Source: a virus. Taken from it: 20,846 bases of DNA. The stretch's first letter is position 1, and the number at the start of each line of letters is the position of its first letter. The translations under genes and the position numbers were made by a program. The DNA lies in IMG/VR virus record IMGVR_UViG_3300035670_001432, positions 1 to 20,846 of that record, one strand, 5' to 3'. Of the stretch, positions 1 to 6,251 are shown piece by piece. The notes under the pieces are model-generated. The model did no database searches and was not told the origin of the DNA. It saw only the letters and a program-made list of their open reading frames with translations.

Positions 1-5
1 CTCCT
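1..5 (-). promoter_or_regulatory. Possible ribosome binding site of a gene beyond the left edge
   Basis: On the minus strand the last bases of the window read AGGAG, a good Shine-Dalgarno core. It follows an A-rich stretch after the tRNA. The gene it would serve starts outside the window, so this is only a suggestion. Confidence 0.3.
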
Positions 6-17
6 ACTTTTGTTTAT

Positions 18-35
18 TTAGAGTGTGAACTCTAA
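18..35 (-). other. Perfect 7-bp hairpin directly 3' of the tRNA
   Basis: TTAGAGT and ACTCTAA form a perfect 7-bp inverted repeat around a 4-nt loop. It begins at the base after the tRNA discriminator position. No U-run follows on the minus strand (ATAAACAAAAG), so it is not a standard intrinsic terminator. It could instead be a 3' processing or stability element for the tRNA. That role is inferred from position only. Confidence 0.35.
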
Positions 36-108
36 TACCTGTGGTGAGATTCGAACTCACGCTTGAAGGTTTTTAAGACCTTTGCCTCTTCCGCTGGGCT
101 ACACAGGC
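36..108 (-). tRNA. tRNA-Leu, anticodon UAA, with a short variable loop
   Basis: The minus strand folds into a complete 73-nt cloverleaf. The acceptor stem is GCCTGTG/CACAGGT, with G1-U72 as the only wobble pair. The D arm closes with GCC/GGC and has GG in its loop. The anticodon stem AAGGT/ACCTT is perfect, with loop CTTAAAA and anticodon TAA at 73-75. The T arm is GTGAG-TTCGAAT-CTCAC and the discriminator base is A. The 3' CCA is not encoded. The anticodon reads the leucine codon UUA, and A73 agrees with leucine identity. The odd point is the 5-nt variable region (CAAGC): bacterial tRNA-Leu is normally class II with a long variable arm. It lies 7 nt after the 68-aa gene on the same strand, so it is probably co-transcribed, perhaps from the promoter at 137-166. 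Confidence 0.9.
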
Positions 109-115
109 ATAAAAA

Positions 116-322
116 TCATCCTTGATATGTTTTGGGATGATATTTCAAATACTCATAAAATGTCAACTTCATTTCTTTTTGTGTCATACCACAGTGTTTT
201 GCTGCAGCAGGAAGAGTCATTTTAGAATAAAACAAACCTTCGTTTGCCTCTTGAACGTTTTCTGGTGTTGTTTTGACAGGAGGTTCCCAAAGATTTGTTA
301 GATTGATTTTAAATGGATACAT
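116..322 (-). CDS. Small conserved phage protein of unknown function (68 aa)
   Basis: I cannot assign a function. The ORF runs from an ATG preceded by GAAAG to a TGA 7 nt before the tRNA. The protein is soluble, with no signal peptide or membrane segment. The N-terminal half is polar and proline-containing. The C-terminal half, from about residue 35 (MTLPAAAKHCGMTQKEMK), reads like two short helices with a turn: small residues, then CGMTQKEM, then aromatic YEYLKYHP. That resembles a compact helix-turn-helix, but the match is too short to call it DNA-binding. The position between a sigma70-like promoter and a tRNA suggests early expression. From memory, similar short proteins occur in marine T4-like phages. 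Confidence 0.6.
   Translation of the reverse strand: MYPFKINLTNLWEPPVKTTPENVQEANEGLFYSKMTLPAAAKHCGMTQKEMKLTFYEYLKYHPKTYQG
137..166 (-). promoter_or_regulatory. Candidate sigma70-like promoter for the tRNA
   Basis: Minus strand: a perfect -35 TTGACA (161-166), an 18-bp spacer and -10 TATCAT (137-142, 5 of 6 matches). The predicted start is near 130, about 20 nt before the tRNA 5' end at 108. It lies inside the 68-aa coding region. The spacer is one base longer than ideal, so it is weaker than the other three of this type in the window. Confidence 0.4.
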
Positions 323-348
323 ACTTTCAAAAAGTATCGTGCGTAAAA

Positions 349-370
349 TTTTACCGGAAATTTTTTGACC
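349..370 (-). repeat. Intergenic motif, copy 1 (second copy at 17978-18000)
   Basis: On the plus strand this copy is TTTT-ACCGG-AAATTTTTT-GACC. The copy at 17978-18000 is the same except for two A/G changes and one inserted C. Both sit in minus-strand gene junctions, about 10-12 nt after the previous stop codon and about 22-27 nt before the next start. An AT stem (345-351 with 358-364) can form here but not in the second copy, so the sequence rather than a hairpin is conserved. The function is unknown. Confidence 0.5.
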
Positions 371-382
371 CCTAAAGGGATT

Positions 383-634
383 TTAAAGTGGATTTACATA
401 CGAAACTGTTGTTTCATCCAGTGTATCACGAACATATTGTAATACATTCATAAATTCATCAACAGTCTCACAGGACACTTGTCGTTCCGATCCCTCATTG
501 GAATAAAGATACACTATTCGCTTTACAGGGTCAACCACGCAACGTGTTAAGTACTCTTGATTGCCATCGGTTGATTGAGTTTCTGTCAACGATTCGTCTT
601 GCATTGGTTCGTTTGTTGATTGCTTAGTTATCAT
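383..634 (-). CDS. Small conserved phage protein of unknown function (about 83 aa)
   Basis: The open frame extends to 739, but the upstream part lies inside the tail-tip gene. ATG 634 is the better start (83 aa) and leaves an 11-nt overlap with that gene. If the sigma70-like promoter at 630-658 is used, transcription begins downstream of this ATG and the internal ATG at 604 (73 aa) would be the start. The N-terminal 30 residues are polar and low-complexity. The core (about residues 30-83) contains VDPVKRIVYLYSNEGSERQV, then a helix-like DEFMNVLQYVRDTLDE, and the protein ends in VNPL. No catalytic motif, membrane segment or metal site is visible. The function is unknown. It shares an operon with the 68-aa gene and the tRNA. 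Confidence 0.6.
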   Translation of the reverse strand: MITKQSTNEPMQDESLTETQSTDGNQEYLTRCVVDPVKRIVYLYSNEGSERQVSCETVDEFMNVLQYVRDTLDETTVSYVNPL

Positions 635-1313
635 AGCACGATGGGGTTTCACTGTCAACCCCTCTAATTCCATAGTCATATCCAGAAATGGAGAACTGAG
701 ATGAGTCACCAGGATAATCTGCAGGAGTTTGACCTTCATACTCCACGATTAACTTTTGACCATCGATTCGAGATGCTTGTATCGTATAATAACAGTCAAT
801 ATTTGAACCTGTTCCAGACTTAACAATAATATTTTTTCCCCATTCAATTTTTTCAACAATGAGATCTTGAGAATAACCAATCTGCGTCAATACAACAGTA
901 ATGCTTTCCGGATCAATCAGTCCAATCCAATACTCAGGAACACTAATCATATTCGAATTAGTAAGTCTTCCTCTATGATATACTCCAGCTTCTGGACCCT
1001 CCAAACAAATATGTCTTAATCGATAATTTTCTTTATTTGGGTGTCGAATATCAAATCCCTTCCAAGACTGAACATTAATTACTCCCTGAAAAGTTGTGGC
1101 CGTAACAGTCCCAGCAACATCAACATCGTCAGTAACTTCAAGATTATCAAACTTTCCATTTACCTGAAGATATCTTGAACAGGCATCTGCAGGATAATTG
1201 TCATCCCCCGTCGTAGAACGAATAATATAATCAAAATTGGGATGTGGTGTTCCAGTTATTGGAGCATCGCAATTTCTATTTCCTATACTTCTTGATACAA
1301 ATTCGTTAGACAT
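624..1313 (-). CDS. Tail-tip/baseplate structural protein, paralogue B (229 aa)
   Basis: This is probably a virion protein at the baseplate or tail tip. Residues about 45-80 (YLQVNG, LEVTDDVDVAGTVTATTFQG) look like the short beta-repeat shaft found before terminal domains of phage fibres and spikes. Residues 87-212 form a compact domain shared with the upstream neighbour at about half identity by eye. The shared anchors are FDI-HP-K, RLRH-C-EGP-VY-RG, PEYW, EYEGQ-PADYPG and SGY-Y. The ending after residue 212 (GIRGVDSETPSCYDN) is unique. The start ATG has GGAG 5 nt upstream, and the gene begins 2 nt after its paralogue. No enzymatic motif is seen. The domain recurs in marine phage structural proteins, from memory; its exact role is not known to me. 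Confidence 0.7.
   Translation of the reverse strand: MSNEFVSRSIGNRNCDAPITGTPHPNFDYIIRSTTGDDNYPADACSRYLQVNGKFDNLEVTDDVDVAGTVTATTFQGVINVQSWKGFDIRHPNKENYRLRHICLEGPEAGVYHRGRLTNSNMISVPEYWIGLIDPESITVVLTQIGYSQDLIVEKIEWGKNIIVKSGTGSNIDCYYTIQASRIDGQKLIVEYEGQTPADYPGDSSQFSISGYDYGIRGVDSETPSCYDN
630..658 (-). promoter_or_regulatory. Strong sigma70-like promoter before the left-end small genes and tRNA
   Basis: Minus strand: -35 TTGACA (653-658, perfect), a 17-bp spacer, and -10 TATGAT (630-635, 5 of 6) with an extended -10 TG one base upstream. The predicted start is near 623. It lies in the last codons of the tail-tip gene and overlaps ATG 634 of the next gene. It would separate an early-type unit (small genes and tRNA) from the late tail operon upstream. 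Confidence 0.6.
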
Positions 1314-1315
1314 AA

Positions 1316-2092
1316 TTACTCCTTAGTATCATAATGATATCCAGAAACTGAATATTCGTCGTTGTTTCCTGGATAATCTGCTGGTGATTGTCCTTCATAT
1401 TCAGGAATTAATCGTTCACCATCAGCACGAGTTCCAAAAATATGATAGAAACAATGAATGGGCATTCCTCCTCTTGCTTGAAGATACACTTTATCTTCAT
1501 CAATTCTTTTTACGATTACATCTTGATGTGCTCCGATTGGTGTAAGAGATACAGTGATTGTCGTAAAATCGACCAGTTTCTTCCAGTATTTTGGAAGTTC
1601 AATTTCAGTTCTGTTCAGAACTTTACCTCTTACATAAACATCATTGGATGGTCCTTCGGGACAGGTATGTCTTAATCTCCATCCTCCTTTTGTTGGATGT
1701 GGAATATCAAAGTTCTTTTTTGCAGAAAGAATATGACCACCACAACGAGACACTACTTCACCTTGAGCAATTAAATCTCTACCAACATTAATATCTTCAT
1801 TTGTATCGACCATCCCAAAGAATGCAGAAGGTCCATCAATAGCAAGAGAATATGGATTATTAGATCCAGTACAAAGTGCTCCAGCAATCAAAGGTGAAGT
1901 TGCTTCTACATTAATATTTGGACCCACCATTAATGTTGCTTCAACGGTAGTAAACTTTTGAGGATCTCCAATAATTGCAGGCCCTTCAATATAAGCAGAT
2001 CCTCTTGCCTCTGTTGGACCCAATCCCAATGCAATTGGATTTCCACATCCTACGAATAATCTTTTTCCTACAAATAAATCAGGTACTTTCAT
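1316..2092 (-). CDS. Tail-tip/baseplate structural protein, paralogue A (258 aa)
   Basis: The N-terminal part (residues about 10-125) is rich in Gly, Ala, Val and Ile in short beta-like strands (AYIEGPAIIGD, TLMVGPNINV, INVGRDLIAQGEVV), as in trimeric fibre or spike shafts. Residues 128-252 are the domain shared with the next gene (FDIPHPTKGGWRLRH, EGP, VYVRG, EYEGQSPADYPG, SGYHY). The start overlaps the stop of the upstream spike-like gene as ATGA, which indicates translational coupling. Position right after the gp5-like and beta-helix genes suggests attachment to the central hub or tip rather than to long tail fibres. This is inference from order. No membrane or enzymatic motif is visible. 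Confidence 0.7.
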   Translation of the reverse strand: MKVPDLFVGKRLFVGCGNPIALGLGPTEARGSAYIEGPAIIGDPQKFTTVEATLMVGPNINVEATSPLIAGALCTGSNNPYSLAIDGPSAFFGMVDTNEDINVGRDLIAQGEVVSRCGGHILSAKKNFDIPHPTKGGWRLRHTCPEGPSNDVYVRGKVLNRTEIELPKYWKKLVDFTTITVSLTPIGAHQDVIVKRIDEDKVYLQARGGMPIHCFYHIFGTRADGERLIPEYEGQSPADYPGNNDEYSVSGYHYDTKE

Positions 2093-2673
2093 TTTTTGTT
2101 TTGCTCCTCATTTGTGTATGGACCAGAACAAGGTTTAGATCCATTAATTTTTGTTGCACCATCTGCAGCATCAATTAATCCTCCGTATATATTTAAGATT
2201 GCTTTACCAATTACATCCACAGTTTTCTCAGAGAAAATTTTGGTTGATATTGTAGATCTTATATCAATTGTTGGTGATTTGAGAATAATTTTTTCATTAC
2301 CCTCAATGTAAACAACACCATTTTTTCCATCTGGACCATCGGCAATGATGTCAATATTTTCTGCAAGTAATCTAATTCTACCATTTTTTGCATTTAAAAC
2401 CAAGTCCCCATTAATTGCATCAATATAAACTGCAGGAACTTCATCTGGAACATTATCACCAGCAATCACCTGATAAGATCCTGTGCATCTTGAAATCGTC
2501 CCGTGCTTTCTTGTAGCACCTCCAGTTGAATCTAAAGTTATATAATGATTTGCTTCGTGCCCACTTCTCAAAATAGTAGATGAAACTACCCCATCATTAT
2601 GAATGTGTCCGAATTTTAATTCTCCATCTTTAGTTCCATACCCAATCGTATGGTAATTTTTAGTTTCAGCCAT
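2089..2673 (-). CDS. Beta-helix spike-like protein, counterpart of the gp5 C-terminal domain (194 aa)
   Basis: The middle of the protein (residues about 80-165) is a run of alternating short strands: VYIDAINGDLVLNA, GRIRLLAENIDIIAD, VVYIEGNEKIILKSPTIDI, KTVDVIGKAILNIYG. This alternation is typical of the triple-stranded beta-helix that forms the central needle in T4 gp5 (gp5C) and VgrG-type spikes. The N-terminus (GYGTKDGELKFGHIHNDGVV, RSGHEANHYITLD) would be the adaptor. The ATG overlaps the gp5-like stop as TAATG, so the two are probably translated together. I infer that this phage splits the gp5 functions into an OB-fold protein and this spike. No T4 sequence match beyond the repeat pattern is claimed. 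Confidence 0.65.
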   Translation of the reverse strand: MAETKNYHTIGYGTKDGELKFGHIHNDGVVSSTILRSGHEANHYITLDSTGGATRKHGTISRCTGSYQVIAGDNVPDEVPAVYIDAINGDLVLNAKNGRIRLLAENIDIIADGPDGKNGVVYIEGNEKIILKSPTIDIRSTISTKIFSEKTVDVIGKAILNIYGGLIDAADGATKINGSKPCSGPYTNEEQNKK

Positions 2674-4880
2674 TAAACTTTACCAACACAGTCTACTACA
2701 GAAATAATTTGCGATGAAGGTGGTGCTTGAATTTCATCTTCAACACGAATTACTTTTAATACTGGTATAAATGATGCATTATAACCTGATTCCGTTTCAA
2801 TTTCAATAGTTGGTCTTTCTGTATAACCAACTCCAGTCTTTGCTACATTTATTGAAGTTAGAGATCCAAAGGAATCGAAAGATGCATTTATAACTGCACC
2901 ATTATCTGGAGTCACAATCACTCTATCAGTTTCTGGATTGTAATTAATTCCAGGATTATCAATCACAACATTTTCTAATTCTAAGAAAATTGAGTAATTA
3001 TCGTTATTAATTGGTTGTGTTGTTCTTTCAGGTGCAGTCAGTGTTTCTGGTTGAGTAATAATATTTGTGTTTCCTTCAGAGTACACTTCATCTCCTGGAT
3101 TTACGTTAAAAGTTTCTCCTGGATTATAAGGACGATCATATTTCCCATCAGATCGTTTCACAACGGTTTGATTTGATGTCGCAAATGTTGATCCATCACC
3201 ACCCAAATCTCCGTTTGGTGATGGCAAATATCCAAATCCAGGATCATCGATAATCACATTTGCAACCTCACCAGATTCATTAATAACTGCTCTACCAACA
3301 GCACCTTTTCCTTGACCACAATTATCAACAAATCTAATGACTGGTGCAGATTGATACCCAAACCCTAAAGATGTTAAATCAACTCCAAGAATATCACCAG
3401 TTGCACTTACAATTGCATTTCCTGCGGCACCTGAACCACCACCACCATAAAATTGAACAATTGGTGGACCACAAAAAACAGGACCAACATTACACGAATT
3501 TTGAAAAATATTATCAAAGTCCAAATCAAAATTAAAGTTATTGGGATCGATAAATTGAGTTGCAGTTGATGCAATTTCATTCACTTTTTGAATTAAATTT
3601 GGAACATTAGATCCCAAATTAAATTTTGTTGCCCCCTGCCAAGGAGTCCATCCAGTCACACCAGGACACTCTGGTTTTTCTTCACAAGAAAGAAAAGATA
3701 ATAAGTCAGTGATAAAGTTGATCACACCACCAGCAACATCAAAAATTCCACCGACAAGAACTTCAATTGGACGAATTATACTTGAAACAAATGATGAAAT
3801 TAATCCAGTTAAACTTCCTAACAGAGAGGCAAGAATATTTTCTACAGCACAAAGAGGAGTATTGATAAATCTTTCAGCAACCGCATTCAAAGCATTACTT
3901 GAAATTTGCAAAAGATTTGAAACGATTCTTCGGAACAAACAAGCTAGTAAATCATTTGCAGTTTCTATGGATTTTTTTAATCCAGGTCTTTGATTTGGGA
4001 ACAAAGAATAATAACTATTCTTTGCTGCTTCATTTACATTTCTTACAATACCTTTTTGAATTTCATCTATGATTTTTTTAATTTTACTCGATACCCACTT
4101 TGCAACATTTTGAGATTTGCGTTGAATGTATTCTGAGATAGAAAAGTCTCTTCCTTCTTCACTGATTGGTCTTAAAATAGTATACTTCCAACTGTTTACT
4201 CTTTTCTTAAATCCTTGAATATCTTGAATGAACTTTTTAATTTCGACTTGAATTGCACCAAGTTGAAGTTTATCGCAATCTGACGGTAGTGTTATGTAAG
4301 TTTCTTTTGTGCAGTCTATTTCAGTTTCATCATCGGACTGTACAGTTTCTCTTGCAGAATTTGAAGTACAAGATTCTCTTGGAGATTCTCCTGAAGGTGG
4401 AGCAGATCCTTCAGAAGGAATGTCATTTATAGATACTTTTTCTTTTACATATCCACTAAAAGGAACAAAACCTTTCAATGGTATTGATTGTGCTAATTTT
4501 GTTTGATCATTATTACTCAAAGAACCCATAATGATGGGTTCTGACATATCAATTCCGTCTTTATAAAAACCAACAACAAAAGCACCTTTTCTCAAATTTG
4601 ATGTTTGATAACTTCCTGCGTGCCCAGAACCCGCAGTAACTGGATATAAAAGTTCTGCCATTTCCAGTTGTCCATCAGGAACATCCTTAGTTTCAGTGTC
4701 CCTACCTAAAATGCGAACTTTATATCGGTCTGCCCATCCAGGAATTCTATCTGTTCCTTTCCATTTAGTTGGTAAAGCATTATCTTTCCAAACAGTATCA
4801 TCGACTATTTGGCCGATCCACCAAATAAACTTTCCTGTTGCTATTGATTCACTGTTAAATAAGTTTTCGTTCATTAACAT
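2673..4880 (-). CDS. gp5: gp5-like baseplate hub protein with N-terminal OB-fold and no lysozyme domain (735 aa)
   Basis: Residues about 17-125 match the N-terminal OB domain of T4 gp5 in layout: FIWWIGQIVDDTVW, then DRYKVRILGRD, MAELLYPVTAGSGHAGS, RKGAFVVGFYKDG and EPIIMGSL. Residues 150-200 are a polar linker. Residues 205-400 are helical, with a hydrophobic stretch at 345-395. Residues 470-700 hold four variants of a G-[FVI]-[GN]-Y repeat (GFGYQSAPVI at 506, GFGYLPSP at 548, GINYNP at 644, GVGYTERPTI at 684), a beta-rich repeat I associate with marine phage structural proteins. No T4-lysozyme-like domain or catalytic Glu region is found, unlike T4 gp5, and the beta-helix needle is on the next gene. 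It starts at ATG 4880 or 4874. Confidence 0.7.
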   Translation of the reverse strand: MLMNENLFNSESIATGKFIWWIGQIVDDTVWKDNALPTKWKGTDRIPGWADRYKVRILGRDTETKDVPDGQLEMAELLYPVTAGSGHAGSYQTSNLRKGAFVVGFYKDGIDMSEPIIMGSLSNNDQTKLAQSIPLKGFVPFSGYVKEKVSINDIPSEGSAPPSGESPRESCTSNSARETVQSDDETEIDCTKETYITLPSDCDKLQLGAIQVEIKKFIQDIQGFKKRVNSWKYTILRPISEEGRDFSISEYIQRKSQNVAKWVSSKIKKIIDEIQKGIVRNVNEAAKNSYYSLFPNQRPGLKKSIETANDLLACLFRRIVSNLLQISSNALNAVAERFINTPLCAVENILASLLGSLTGLISSFVSSIIRPIEVLVGGIFDVAGGVINFITDLLSFLSCEEKPECPGVTGWTPWQGATKFNLGSNVPNLIQKVNEIASTATQFIDPNNFNFDLDFDNIFQNSCNVGPVFCGPPIVQFYGGGGSGAAGNAIVSATGDILGVDLTSLGFGYQSAPVIRFVDNCGQGKGAVGRAVINESGEVANVIIDDPGFGYLPSPNGDLGGDGSTFATSNQTVVKRSDGKYDRPYNPGETFNVNPGDEVYSEGNTNIITQPETLTAPERTTQPINNDNYSIFLELENVVIDNPGINYNPETDRVIVTPDNGAVINASFDSFGSLTSINVAKTGVGYTERPTIEIETESGYNASFIPVLKVIRVEDEIQAPPSSQIISVVDCVGKV

Positions 4881-4906
4881 TCTGTTGTTATAGTGTTCTT
4901 GACATA

Positions 4907-6250
4907 TCAGAAAGATTTTCTTCCAATAGATTCTCTTACTAAATTCAGATTAGTAAAAGTTTGTCCTGGATTAGAACGTATTAAATGGCACAAATCTACT
5001 ATCATATATATTCCACTTTTTCTATAACTATAAACTTGATTTTGTTTGTCTGAAATTTCTGGGAAATCACAATGAATTAAATCACCAACGTGCAAACTAA
5101 AATCTCCAACAATTGTTATTAAAAGTTTTGTAGTAAATAGATTATTATATCTCATATATGACTGTCTTAAAATTGATTCAATTTCGAAGTTAATATTTTT
5201 TGATCTATCTAATTGCTCCTTTATAGTTACACCTACCGGTAAAGTACCAGTATCTTTAAATTTTGTCGATATTCGTGTGGTTTTATTTTGAAGATCTAAA
5301 TCAGAACCTATTTTTGGAATTTCTAATCCTCCAATATTTTTTTCCCTTAACTGGGAATTGACATTAAAACCAATATTTTCCCCAGAATAATTATTTGTGT
5401 ATGGATCAAAAGTTCTCAATTCAGTTTGGACCAATCCACCGGAAAGTAATTGCTGCTGAAGATCTACAGTATTGTCGAAAGCATAATCCAAAATTTTAGC
5501 ATCATATTCTTGAGGAAGAGATGTTGTATTGTTAAAAATCAATTTTTTCTTTGGAGTTTGTTCAAATAATTTATCTATAGATTTAAATTTGTACCCCCCA
5601 GAGCCAGTGCCATCATCTGCAGTTTCATAGAAAAAATATCCAGCTAAAAATCCCTTAGAATTTTGAATTTCTGGGACACATCTTTTTGCTAACCAGGGTA
5701 TTTTATGAAATGGTTTTTCAACGTGTCCCAAAAAATTAAAATTATTTAATCCAGGATCAACTTCAACTTTTTTTGGAGTTTTAATACAATCTGTTTTTAA
5801 AATTTTATAAACCGAATCTGTGATTATTCCATCATATCTTTTTGTAATTCTAGTGTCTGAAAGTTCGTTATCAATACACTCTTTTGAATAAAAATCAATT
5901 GTAAAAACTGTTTTTTGGGTGTTTTCCATAATATTTCTTACTTCTTTTATTCTCAAATGGTAATCTTCTTTAAATACCAATTTATTTCCAAAATTGTCTT
6001 CGATAACAAGTTCTGCTTTTTCTCCAGCAGTAAGTTGAATATCACCTCTTTCTAAAGAACCAAGACCTTCACCAATTCTTATGCCAGTATCTGCAAATAA
6101 AGCAGTTACTCTTACAGTATTATCAAGAATACTTTCATAAAAATGAAGTTCAGATATTCCACCAAGCACAGGAATCTTCTTATTCCCATAGTTTGAGTAA
6201 ATATCAAACATTGTTATATTTGAAGATTCCGCCTGTTGATTAGCACCCAT
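4907..6250 (-). CDS. gp27: gp27-like baseplate hub protein (447 aa)
   Basis: The length is near T4 gp27 (about 390 aa), and the position between the tape-measure-type genes and the gp5-like gene fits the hub. The N-terminus (MFDIYSNYG-KKIPVLGGISEL-FYESILDNTVRV) is a beta-rich start typical of gp27/gpD-type hub proteins, which form the ring that holds the gp5 spike. The C-terminus (residues about 370-440: LLITIVGDFSLHVGDLIHCDFPE, then YRKSGIYMIVDLCHLI) has the pattern of the phage D-protein beta-domain, in which a low-affinity-looking loop precedes SG-Y-I-. No enzymatic motif is visible. The start could be ATG 6250 or the internal Met at residue 14. Assignment rests on pattern and gene order. 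Confidence 0.6.
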   Translation of the reverse strand: MGANQQAESSNITMFDIYSNYGNKKIPVLGGISELHFYESILDNTVRVTALFADTGIRIGEGLGSLERGDIQLTAGEKAELVIEDNFGNKLVFKEDYHLRIKEVRNIMENTQKTVFTIDFYSKECIDNELSDTRITKRYDGIITDSVYKILKTDCIKTPKKVEVDPGLNNFNFLGHVEKPFHKIPWLAKRCVPEIQNSKGFLAGYFFYETADDGTGSGGYKFKSIDKLFEQTPKKKLIFNNTTSLPQEYDAKILDYAFDNTVDLQQQLLSGGLVQTELRTFDPYTNNYSGENIGFNVNSQLREKNIGGLEIPKIGSDLDLQNKTTRISTKFKDTGTLPVGVTIKEQLDRSKNINFEIESILRQSYMRYNNLFTTKLLITIVGDFSLHVGDLIHCDFPEISDKQNQVYSYRKSGIYMIVDLCHLIRSNPGQTFTNLNLVRESIGRKSF

Positions 6251-6251
6251 T

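Noticed and set aside
15-22. TCTAAATA on the minus strand as a late promoter
   Set aside because: It is one base off the consensus at the second position, overlaps the hairpin, and would start transcription at or after the ribosome binding site.
584-589. Another TTGACA on the minus strand
   Set aside because: No -10-like hexamer occurs 16-18 bp downstream (TGGCAA). The same holds for the copies at 18411-18416 and 19574-19579.
3344-3535. Plus-strand ORF rich in His, Gln and Leu opposite the gp5-like gene
   Set aside because: Its composition follows from the antisense of the gene it lies in. It has no ribosome binding site and breaks a continuous minus-strand operon.
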